This document shows, one piece after another, positions 5,547 through 11,444 of a DNA stretch of 11,444 bases (its first letter is position 1; the number at the start of each line of letters is the position of its first letter). The notes beneath the pieces are model-generated. The model made no database searches and was not told the origin of the DNA. It worked only from the letters and a program-made list of their open reading frames with translations. The stretch is from CAZBQG01 sp964493945 (GTDB lineage: Bacteria; Pseudomonadota; Alphaproteobacteria; Rhodospirillales; UBA2165), in assembly GCA_964493945.1 (NCBI GenBank), contig CAZBQG010000144.1, forward strand, positions 1 through 11,444, in the 5' to 3' direction. A program made the position numbers and the translations under genes.

Positions 5547-5566
5547 CCCAGGAGAATTAAAAAAAA

Positions 5567-7897
5567 ATGGCGGTAACGGACGTTAAAATGAACAAGGGGG
5601 CGGGCGTACCCATGCCCCTGGTGGATGGCGTGGACAAGGTGACCGGGCGCGCCCTTTATACCTATGATCTGCCCCTGACGGGCGCCCTGATTGGGCGCAT
5701 CCTGCGGAGCCCCGTGGCCCATGGCGAAATCGTCAAGCTGGATGTGTCCAAGGCCCGCAAGCTGCCGGGCGTGGCGGCCGTTCTCACCGGTGAGGATTGC
5801 GATCAGACCTATGGTGTCATTCCTATTTCCGAAAACGAATATCCCCTGGCCCGGGGCAAGGTCCGCTACCGGGGTGATCCCATCGTCGCCGTAGCCGCCG
5901 TCGACGCCGATACCGCCGTCCGCGCCCTGGAATTGGTGGAGCTGAAGATCAAGGAGCTGCCCGCCTATTACAGCGCCAAGGAATCGAGCAAAGCAGGCAC
6001 CACGGATATTCACGAAGACCGGCCCGGCAATCTTCTGCGCGATCAAAGCTATTCACTGGGCGAGATGGAAAAAGGCTTCGCCGACGCGGCCTTCTTGGCC
6101 GAGGAAAGTTTCACCTGTTCGGAAGTCAACCACGCCCAGATGGAGCGCAACGCGACCATCGCCGAATACGATCCCAGAACCCATAACCTGACCATCCAGA
6201 CCTGCACCCAGGTACCCTATTACCTTCATCTTATGCTGGAAAAGACCTTGCAGATGGAGGCATCCCGCATCCGGGTGATCAAGCCCTTCGTGGGCGGCGG
6301 TTTCGGCGCCCGGGTCGAACCTTTGGGGTTTGAAATCATTTGCAGCCTGCTGGCCAAGGCGGTGGGCGGCAAGGTCTTGTTGCCCCAGACCCGGGAAGAA
6401 GCCTTCATTTCCCATCGCGGCCGGCCCAAGACCGATATCGATCTGAAACTGGCGGCCGATAAGGACGGCAAGTTGCAGGCCTGTTCCATCGATGTGGTGC
6501 AGGCCGGCGGGGCCTATGCCAGTTACGGCATCGTCACATTATTATATTCGGGTGCGGCCATCGGCGCGGTCTATGATCTGCCGGCCATCGCCTTCAACGG
6601 AAGCCGGTTTTTCACCAATACCCCGGCCTGCGGTGCCATGCGCGGCCATGGCACGGTGGACAGCCGTTATGCCTTCGAAAGCCTGCTGGATATGCTGGCC
6701 GAGAAGATGAATCTGGACCCCTTCGAGATCCGCCGGCGTAATCTTTTGGAAATACCGGCCATGACCGTCACCGGCATCAAGGTATCCTCCTATGGGCTTC
6801 CCGAATGCCTGGATTGGGCCGAAAAGGCGAGCGGCTGGAAAAAGCGCAAGGGCAAGCTGGGCAAAGGCAAGGGATTGGGTCTGGGATGTTCGCATTTCAT
6901 CAGTGGCGCTCCCAAGCCGGTCCATTGGACCAACGAGCCCCACGCTACCATCCAGATCAAGCTGGACCATGACGGGGGCGTGACCATTTTGACGGGCGCC
7001 GCCGATATCGGTCAGGGTTCGAGCACCGTTCTGGTGCAGACCGTGGCCGAGGTGCTGGGCGTCGATTACGGGCGGATCAACATCATCGCCGCCGATACCG
7101 CCGTCACACCCAAGGATAACGGGTCCTATTCGTCCCGCGTCACCTATATGTGCTGCAACGCGGCCATCGAGGCGGCCAATAACCTGAAAGATATTCTGAT
7201 CAAGGCGGCGGCCGAAAAGCTGGATGCGGACCCCTCCGATATCGAATGTCTGGGCGAGGTCTACCGGGTGATTTCCAGCCAGGACAAAGGGCTCAGCTTC
7301 AACGAAGTGGTTGGCAAGGCCATGGAGGAGACGGGCACCATCACGGTTAAGGGGACCTATACGACGGAACGGGAATATCAGGGAACGGTCAAGTTCCGGG
7401 GCTCCGCCGTCGGCCCGTCCATGGGCTTTTCCTATGCGGCAACGGTGGCCGAGGTGACCGTCGATGAAGATACGGGGCAAGTCACGGTGGATCAGGTCTG
7501 GACCGGCATGGATGTGGGCTTCGCCATCAATCCCTTGTCCGTGGAGGGCCAAATACAAGGCCAGGTCTGGATGGGGCTGGGCCAGGCGCTGAGCGAGGAA
7601 ACCCAGTATCACAAGGGACTGCCGCTGCATGGCAGTTTTCTTGATTACCGGGTGCCGACCATTGTTGAAAGCCCGCCCATCGAGGTAAAAATAATCGAAA
7701 GCATCGATCCCAACGGGCCCTTTGGTGCCAAGGAGGCAAGCGAGGGGGCCCTGGCCAGCACCATCGCGGCCATTGCCAATGCGGTCTATGACGCCATCGG
7801 CATCCGCATGACGGAAACACCGGTGACGCCCGAACGTGTCCTGGATGCCATCGTCAAACGGGAACGCGCCGAAGCCAAAAAAGCCGCGGCGGAATAA
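5567..7897 (+). CDS. Molybdenum hydroxylase large subunit, 4-hydroxybenzoyl-CoA reductase alpha (HcrA)-like
   Basis: This 776-residue protein is the molybdopterin-binding subunit of a xanthine-oxidase-family enzyme. As I recall it, the closest characterised relative is HcrA, the alpha subunit of 4-hydroxybenzoyl-CoA reductase (about 770 residues), which reductively removes a phenolic hydroxyl from an aromatic CoA thioester. Shared landmarks in order are LVDGVDKVTGRALYTYD (19-35), ENEYPLARGKVRYRGDP, GGGFGAR (243-249), CGAMRGHGT (355-363; most family members have another sequence after MRG), GAADIGQGS with Gln483, PKDNGSYSSRVT, and GAKEASEG, whose Glu723 matches the catalytic glutamate near molybdenum. 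The protein has no iron-sulfur or FAD domain; those normally reside in two partner subunits, absent from this window. The start has AGGAGA 11 bases upstream. It heads an operon with VOC, dienoyl-CoA-hydratase-like, thiolase and dehydrogenase genes, so a CoA-thioester substrate is likely. Whether it really reduces 4-hydroxybenzoyl-CoA is inference. Confidence 0.87.
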   Translation: MAVTDVKMNKGAGVPMPLVDGVDKVTGRALYTYDLPLTGALIGRILRSPVAHGEIVKLDVSKARKLPGVAAVLTGEDCDQTYGVIPISENEYPLARGKVRYRGDPIVAVAAVDADTAVRALELVELKIKELPAYYSAKESSKAGTTDIHEDRPGNLLRDQSYSLGEMEKGFADAAFLAEESFTCSEVNHAQMERNATIAEYDPRTHNLTIQTCTQVPYYLHLMLEKTLQMEASRIRVIKPFVGGGFGARVEPLGFEIICSLLAKAVGGKVLLPQTREEAFISHRGRPKTDIDLKLAADKDGKLQACSIDVVQAGGAYASYGIVTLLYSGAAIGAVYDLPAIAFNGSRFFTNTPACGAMRGHGTVDSRYAFESLLDMLAEKMNLDPFEIRRRNLLEIPAMTVTGIKVSSYGLPECLDWAEKASGWKKRKGKLGKGKGLGLGCSHFISGAPKPVHWTNEPHATIQIKLDHDGGVTILTGAADIGQGSSTVLVQTVAEVLGVDYGRINIIAADTAVTPKDNGSYSSRVTYMCCNAAIEAANNLKDILIKAAAEKLDADPSDIECLGEVYRVISSQDKGLSFNEVVGKAMEETGTITVKGTYTTEREYQGTVKFRGSAVGPSMGFSYAATVAEVTVDEDTGQVTVDQVWTGMDVGFAINPLSVEGQIQGQVWMGLGQALSEETQYHKGLPLHGSFLDYRVPTIVESPPIEVKIIESIDPNGPFGAKEASEGALASTIAAIANAVYDAIGIRMTETPVTPERVLDAIVKRERAEAKKAAAE

Positions 7898-7905
7898 GTG
7901 GCGTC

Positions 7906-8316
7906 ATGATCAAGGGCATTCACGGCTTCAACATCGCCGTCGAGAACCTGGAAGAAGCCACGGCCCGCTACGAAGCCGTGTTCGGCGTCAAAGCCCAACC
8001 CCTGGGTCTCGATGATTTCGCCTTTCCCGGCCTAACCGGCGCGCGCCTTGATGTGGGCGGGCTGGCGGTCCAGTTACTGGCTTCCACGGACGAGAACAGT
8101 TCCGTCGCTAAATTCCTCAAAAGCCGGGGCGAAGGGTTGTTCCTGGTCTCGGTGGAGGTGGATGATATGGATGGGGATGTGGCGGACCTGCAGGAAAAGG
8201 GCCTGAATTTCGTTTTGCCCGAACCCATCCGGGGGGATTTCGGCGCGGTCGATTTCAGCCATCCCAAAAGCATGCATGGCGTACAGTTCGAATTCATCCA
8301 GCTGAAAAGGGATTAG
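7906..8316 (+). CDS. VOC-superfamily protein (glyoxalase / methylmalonyl-CoA epimerase-like)
   Basis: This 136-residue protein is the size of a single VOC (vicinal oxygen chelate) unit with two beta-alpha-beta-beta-beta repeats. The opening HGFNIAVENLEEATARYEAVFG and the later GEGLFLVSVEVDDMDGDVADLQEKG and FSHPKSMHGVQFEFIQ resemble methylmalonyl-CoA epimerase. Of that enzyme's four metal ligands, the Gln (Q56) and Glu (E129) equivalents remain. The paired histidine site GLHH reads GLFL (F79-L80), and the N-terminal histidine (H6) is displaced by one residue. A typical metal-dependent epimerase activity is therefore doubtful. The gene starts eight bases after the Mo-hydroxylase stop with only a weak ribosome binding site, pointing to translation within the operon. 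Isomerisation or binding of a CoA intermediate is an inference from context. Confidence 0.78.
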   Translation: MIKGIHGFNIAVENLEEATARYEAVFGVKAQPLGLDDFAFPGLTGARLDVGGLAVQLLASTDENSSVAKFLKSRGEGLFLVSVEVDDMDGDVADLQEKGLNFVLPEPIRGDFGAVDFSHPKSMHGVQFEFIQLKRD

Positions 8317-8321
8317 AGGGT

Positions 8322-9095
8322 ATGAGCGGGCAACCCTTGAAGGTCTGGCTTGAGGAAGAGGACACCCTACTGCGCCTCCGGCTGGCCACGCCCAAGGGCA
8401 ATATCATCGATATCGCCATGGTCGAGGCCATCGAAGCAGCCCTGGCCGAACATACGGGGCGCGATGACCTGATGGCGGTTCTGCTGGACCACGAAGGTCC
8501 CCATTTCGGGTTTGGCGCTTCCATCCCCGAACATCTGCCGGGCGTGGTGGATGAACTGGTCTCCAAGCTGCACCGCATGATTAAGGCCATGCTTACCTGC
8601 CCCGTTCCCATCCTCACCATCGTCAAGGGACAATGTCTGGGCGGCAGCCTGGAAGTGGTGATTGCCGGCAATCTGATCTTCGCCGGCAAGGACGCGGTTT
8701 TCGGCCAGCCGGAAGTCAGGCTTGGCACCTGCGCGCCGGTCGGAAGCTGCATCTTGCCCGAACGCATCCCCCGCGCCATGGCCGAGGATCTTTTGCTTTC
8801 CGGACGCTCCGTCGGCGCCGATGAGGCCTTGGCAATGGGGCTGGCAAACCGCGTGGACGAGGACCCAGAGGTCGTCGCGCTCAATTATTTCCGGGAGCAT
8901 TTCGCCCATCTCAGCGCCACGGGGCTGCGCTTCGCTATCGGCATTCAGCGCCGCGCCTTCGTCGCCCGCGTCAGCGAAGAGCTGGACAGGGCGGAAGAAA
9001 CTTATTTGAAGGGGTTGATGAAGACCCCCGACCCGGTAGAGGGGCTGAAGGCCTTCATGGAGAAGAGAAAGCCCGTCTGGCAGAACAATAAATAA
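8322..9095 (+). CDS. Crotonase-family hydratase, cyclohexa-1,5-diene-1-carbonyl-CoA hydratase (Dch)-like
   Basis: This 257-residue enoyl-CoA hydratase/isomerase resembles, as I recall it, cyclohexa-1,5-dienecarbonyl-CoA hydratase (Dch) of anaerobic benzoyl-CoA degraders more than general crotonases. Shared features are the KVWLE start, PKGNIID (24-30), GPHFGFGASIPEHLP (59-73) forming one side of the oxyanion hole, PVPILTIVKGQCLGGSLEV (94-112) forming the other, GQPEVRLGTCAPVGSCILP, AEDLLLSGRSV, and the C-terminal DPVEGLKAFMEKRKPVW. The two glutamates that act as general acid/base in hydratases are present (Glu111 and Glu131), so it should be an active hydratase. Dch adds water to the ring diene made by benzoyl-CoA reductase; no such reductase is encoded here, so the substrate may be another cyclic or conjugated dienoyl-CoA. 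It starts five bases after the VOC stop, with AAGGG ten bases upstream of the ATG. Confidence 0.83.
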   Translation: MSGQPLKVWLEEEDTLLRLRLATPKGNIIDIAMVEAIEAALAEHTGRDDLMAVLLDHEGPHFGFGASIPEHLPGVVDELVSKLHRMIKAMLTCPVPILTIVKGQCLGGSLEVVIAGNLIFAGKDAVFGQPEVRLGTCAPVGSCILPERIPRAMAEDLLLSGRSVGADEALAMGLANRVDEDPEVVALNYFREHFAHLSATGLRFAIGIQRRAFVARVSEELDRAEETYLKGLMKTPDPVEGLKAFMEKRKPVWQNNK

Positions 9096-9107
9096 AGGGA
9101 ATCCACC

Positions 9108-10292
9108 ATGGCCCAAGCCGTTATCGTTTCCACCGCCCGCACGCCCATCGGCAGGGCCTACCGGGGTGCCTTCAACAACACCCACGCCCCCACATTGGGC
9201 GGCCACGCCGTTGCCCGGGCCATGGACCGGGCGGGATTGGAACCCGACCAGGTGGATGATGTGATCATGGGGGCCGCCATGCAGGAAGGCACCACCGGCG
9301 GCAATATCGCTAGGCTTTGCGCCCTGGCCGCCGGCTGCCCGGCCGAAGTGCCGGGAATGACCGTCAACCGGCTTTGTTCATCAGGCCTGATGGCTATCGC
9401 CACCGCCGCCGGTCTGGTGACCCAGGAAGGCCTGAGCACCGTGGTTGCGGGGGGCCTGGAATCCATCAGCCTGGTGCAGAACGAACATATGAACCTGTTC
9501 GAAGGCAAGGACCCCACCCTGGATGCCGCCAAGCCCGAAATTTATTTTAACATGCTGCAAACCGCCGAGGTGGTGGCCGAACGATATGCCATCAGCCGTG
9601 AAGACCAGGATGCCTATGCCCTGCAAAGCCAGCAGCGCACCGCCGAGGCGCAAGAGGCCGGCGCCTTCAATGATGAAATCCATCCCCTGTCCTCGAACAA
9701 GGTGATCGTGGACCGGGAGACCAAGGAAGTCTCATACCAGGACGTGGCGCTGGAAAAGGACGAAGGCAACCGGGCCGATACATCACTGGAAGGTCTCTCC
9801 GGACTCAAACCGGTAATGGGCGAAGACAAGGTGATCACGGCGGGCAATGCGAGCCAGCTTTCGGACGGCGCATCGGCCTGCGTGGTGATGGAGGAAAAAG
9901 AAGCCGAAAAGCGTGGCCTCACGCCCCTTGGCATCTACCGGGGGCTGGCCGTCGCCGGCTGCGAGCCCGACGAGATGGGTATCGGCCCCATCTTCGCCAT
10001 CCCCAAATTATTGGAACGGTTTAACTTGAAGATAGATGATATCGGTCTTTGGGAGCTGAACGAGGCCTTCGCCGTGCAGGTGATCTATTGCCGCGACAAG
10101 CTGGGCCTGCCGGGCGAGCTGCTTAACGTAAATGGCGGCGCCGTTTCCATTGGCCATCCTTACGGTATGAGCGGCGCCCGCATGACCGGTCATGCATTAA
10201 TTGAAGGCAAGCGCCGGGGTGCCAAATATGTGGTGGTCACCATGTGCATCGGCGGTGGCCAGGGTGCCGCGAGCCTGTTCGAGGTCGCCTGA
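9108..10292 (+). CDS. Acetyl-CoA C-acyltransferase (thiolase)
   Basis: This 394-residue protein has the full length of a degradative or biosynthetic thiolase. It would cleave a 3-oxoacyl-CoA with free CoA, or run the reverse condensation. All catalytic elements are visible: the acylated cysteine C90 in NRLCSSGLMA, WELNEAFA near residue 316, His350 in GGAVSIGHPYGMSGAR, and the proton-donating C380 in MCIGGGQG. The N-terminal STARTPIGRAYRGAF is typical. The long loop after GGLESIS, where acyl-chain specificity is set, ends in EIYFNMLQTAEVVAERYAISREDQD. The start has AAGGGA seven bases upstream, 12 bases after the hydratase gene. The stop abuts the next ATG directly. In context it should perform the cleavage step that follows hydration and dehydrogenation in this operon. 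Confidence 0.93.
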   Translation: MAQAVIVSTARTPIGRAYRGAFNNTHAPTLGGHAVARAMDRAGLEPDQVDDVIMGAAMQEGTTGGNIARLCALAAGCPAEVPGMTVNRLCSSGLMAIATAAGLVTQEGLSTVVAGGLESISLVQNEHMNLFEGKDPTLDAAKPEIYFNMLQTAEVVAERYAISREDQDAYALQSQQRTAEAQEAGAFNDEIHPLSSNKVIVDRETKEVSYQDVALEKDEGNRADTSLEGLSGLKPVMGEDKVITAGNASQLSDGASACVVMEEKEAEKRGLTPLGIYRGLAVAGCEPDEMGIGPIFAIPKLLERFNLKIDDIGLWELNEAFAVQVIYCRDKLGLPGELLNVNGGAVSIGHPYGMSGARMTGHALIEGKRRGAKYVVVTMCIGGGQGAASLFEVA

Positions 10293-11147
10293 ATGATCTT
10301 GCAACGCATCGGCGTCGTCGGGGCCGGCATGATGGGGGCCGAGATCGCCCTTGTGTTCGCCCTGGCCGGCAAGGATGTGTTGCTCAGTGATGCCAGCGCT
10401 GAAATCAGGGAAAGCGTGTTGGACCGGCTGGATACGGTGCTGGCCAAGGGCATCAAGCGGGGCGCCTATGATCAGACCCAACGGGATTTGGCGCTTGCGG
10501 GCCTGGCGGTGACGGCGGAGCTGGCGGATTTCGCGGACCGCGATCTGGTTATCGAAGCAGTGTTCGAGGATGCCGGGATCAAGGGGGATGTCTTCAAGCG
10601 GCTGGACCAAATCTGTCCCCCATCCACCATCCTGGCCAGCAACACTTCGACCCTGCCCATCGCCGATCTGGCCCGGGCAGTTGTAGGTGAGCGGTTGGAA
10701 CGATTCCTGGGGACACATTTTTTCGCCCCTGTTTCGCGCATGGAATTGGTCGAGGTGATCCCCGGCCCGACCACATCGAAAGAAATCCTGGAAAGCGTCA
10801 TGGAGGCCTGCCGCGAGGCCGCCAAGACGCCGATCCGGGTAAAGGACGTGGCGGGCTTCGCCGTCAACCGGGCGCTTCATGCCTTCCTGGTGGAAGCCGC
10901 CCGCCTCGTCGAGGAAGGGGTGGTCAGCGCCGAAGACATGGATACGGCCTGCAAGCTGGGGCTGGGCCATCCCCTGGGACCCTGCCAATTGATGGATCTG
11001 GCCGGCAATCATCTGGTTTTGCAGGTTCAGAACATTCTGGAAGACGCCTACGGCGAGCGCTTCCGGGCCCGCCCAAATCTGGAAGAGCTGGTGGAGGACG
11101 GCAAGCTGGGCCGCGGCACCGGCCAAGGCTGGCTGAATTATGACTGA
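10293..11147 (+). CDS. 3-hydroxyacyl-CoA dehydrogenase (3-hydroxybutyryl-CoA dehydrogenase type)
   Basis: This 284-residue stand-alone enzyme has the classical size of the family and oxidises (3S)-hydroxyacyl-CoA to 3-oxoacyl-CoA with NAD. The Rossmann loop GVVGAGMMGAEIA starts the protein (7-19). All four residues usually given for catalysis and substrate binding are in place: the Ser in SNTS (116-119), His142 in GTHFFAPV, Glu154 in LVEVIPG, and Asn192 in GFAVNR. This contrasts with the atypical relative near the start of the window. The C-terminal domain ends with GKLGRGTGQGWLNYD, the usual family ending. The ATG follows the thiolase stop without a gap, using GAGG at 10281-10284 inside the thiolase gene as ribosome binding site. 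It is the last gene of the five-gene operon and its product should feed the thiolase. Confidence 0.92.
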   Translation: MILQRIGVVGAGMMGAEIALVFALAGKDVLLSDASAEIRESVLDRLDTVLAKGIKRGAYDQTQRDLALAGLAVTAELADFADRDLVIEAVFEDAGIKGDVFKRLDQICPPSTILASNTSTLPIADLARAVVGERLERFLGTHFFAPVSRMELVEVIPGPTTSKEILESVMEACREAAKTPIRVKDVAGFAVNRALHAFLVEAARLVEEGVVSAEDMDTACKLGLGHPLGPCQLMDLAGNHLVLQVQNILEDAYGERFRARPNLEELVEDGKLGRGTGQGWLNYD

Positions 11148-11202
11148 GGGGCCGTATTGATTTAAACGGTTTCGTGCTGGGCTGAAGCTTTCCGATTTTG
11201 GA

Positions 11203-11232
11203 TTGTTGTGCGGGCCGCCCCATGCCTAAAAT
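11203..11232 (+). promoter_or_regulatory. Possible promoter of the cyclase-family gene
   Basis: TAAAAT (11227-11232) matches the -10 consensus in five of six positions. TTGTTG (11203-11208), 18 bases upstream, matches only the first half of the -35 box. The predicted start near 11239 is after the two upstream in-frame ATGs (11222 and 11231) and before the GGAGG at 11248, which agrees with translation from the GTG at 11261. Confidence 0.3.
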
Positions 11233-11260
11233 GGCAAGGGGCCAATTGGAGGATAATTTC

Positions 11261-11444
11261 GTGACCGCAATCGAAGAACCCGGAACAGGGTTATTGTTTT
11301 ATGAGCTGAGCCATCCGTGGGGCCATAACACCCCCACATGGCCCGGCAACGAGGATGTAAAGATCGAGCGCATCACCTATCACGCAAAATTCGGCGTGAT
11401 GACCCAGAAGATCACCATGGTGATGCATTCCTCCACCCATATGA
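11261..11444 (+). CDS. Cyclase family protein (kynurenine formamidase-like), N-terminal part only
   Basis: The first 61 codons are present and the gene continues past the window. YELSHPWGHNTPTWPGNED and the final VMHSSTHM match the N-terminus of the cyclase superfamily (PF04199), metal-dependent hydrolases that include kynurenine formamidase. The motif around HSSTHM is the beginning of the family's HxGTHxDxPxH metal site, here with Ser-Ser where His-x-Gly-Thr is usual; the rest of the motif is not visible. The GTG at 11261 is preferred because GGAGG lies eight bases upstream. The in-frame ATGs at 11222 and 11231 have no such site and would lie before the predicted transcript start. It follows the five-gene operon after 113 bases and may be a separate unit. 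Members often hydrolyse amide or lactone bonds in aromatic or heterocyclic catabolism, which would suit the neighbourhood. Confidence 0.8.
   Translation, partial: MTAIEEPGTGLLFYELSHPWGHNTPTWPGNEDVKIERITYHAKFGVMTQKITMVMHSSTHM

Noticed and set aside
5523..5566. Hairpin considered as an intrinsic terminator for the Rid-family gene
   Set aside because: The stem is followed by AGGAGAATT and an A-run, not a T-run on the transcribed plus strand, and it sits at the predicted start of the next transcript.
6542..7630. Minus-strand frame of 362 codons inside the Mo-hydroxylase gene
   Set aside because: The plus strand carries all expected Mo-hydroxylase motifs. The antisense product looks like low-information Gly/His/Asp/Leu sequence.
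11148..11220. Terminator after the five-gene operon
   Set aside because: Only a 4-bp CCGT/ACGG pairing around an AT-rich centre is visible, too weak to support a call.

Overview
The window reads as chromosomal DNA of a GC-rich proteobacterium. An alphaproteobacterium, perhaps of the Rhodospirillales type, is my best guess. This rests on GC-rich third codon positions, Shine-Dalgarno-led genes packed into operons, and the gene families present; no rRNA or marker gene supports it. I see no tRNA, rRNA, CRISPR array, insertion sequence or attachment site.

Layout. (1) Bases 1-403 hold no convincing gene, only a weak minus-strand reading frame with a proline-rich stretch and a perfect 15-base palindrome just before the first real gene. 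(2) Bases 404-2475 are a tightly coupled plus-strand pair: an octopine/nopaline-dehydrogenase-family protein and an unusual 3-hydroxyacyl-CoA-dehydrogenase-family protein, with a 4-base start/stop overlap. (3) Bases 2477-4519 form an island of a different kind. It holds a small minus-strand basic, hydrophobic protein, a caspase-family (peptidase C14) gene broken by single-base frameshifts, and a minus-strand CheY-like receiver protein whose 5' end also looks frameshifted. (4) Bases 4563-5492 hold a four-helix membrane protein and a Rid-family protein. (5) Bases 5567-11147 are a clear five-gene plus-strand operon: a molybdenum hydroxylase large subunit very like the 4-hydroxybenzoyl-CoA reductase alpha subunit, a VOC-fold protein, a crotonase very like cyclohexa-1,5-diene-1-carbonyl-CoA hydratase, a thiolase, and a canonical 3-hydroxyacyl-CoA dehydrogenase. 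A probable sigma70-type promoter and a 9-bp hairpin precede it. (6) A cyclase-family (kynurenine-formamidase-like) gene begins at 11261 behind its own promoter-like sequence and runs off the end.

How it fits together. The five-gene operon looks like a CoA-thioester degradation route: reductive or oxidative chemistry on a ring acyl-CoA by the Mo enzyme, hydration of a dienoyl-CoA, dehydrogenation of the hydroxyacyl-CoA, and thiolytic cleavage. It resembles parts of anaerobic aromatic degradation, but neither a benzoyl-CoA reductase nor the FAD and iron-sulfur subunits of the Mo enzyme are in the window. The actual substrate is therefore unknown, and this is the most interesting open question. 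Several accessory enzymes (VOC protein, Rid protein, first HAD) lack residues that define the activity of the best-studied family members, which again suggests non-textbook chemistry. The caspase and response-regulator island shows a striking pattern: four reading-frame breaks, each repaired by adding one base to an existing homopolymer. This means either recent gene decay or a local sequence-quality problem.
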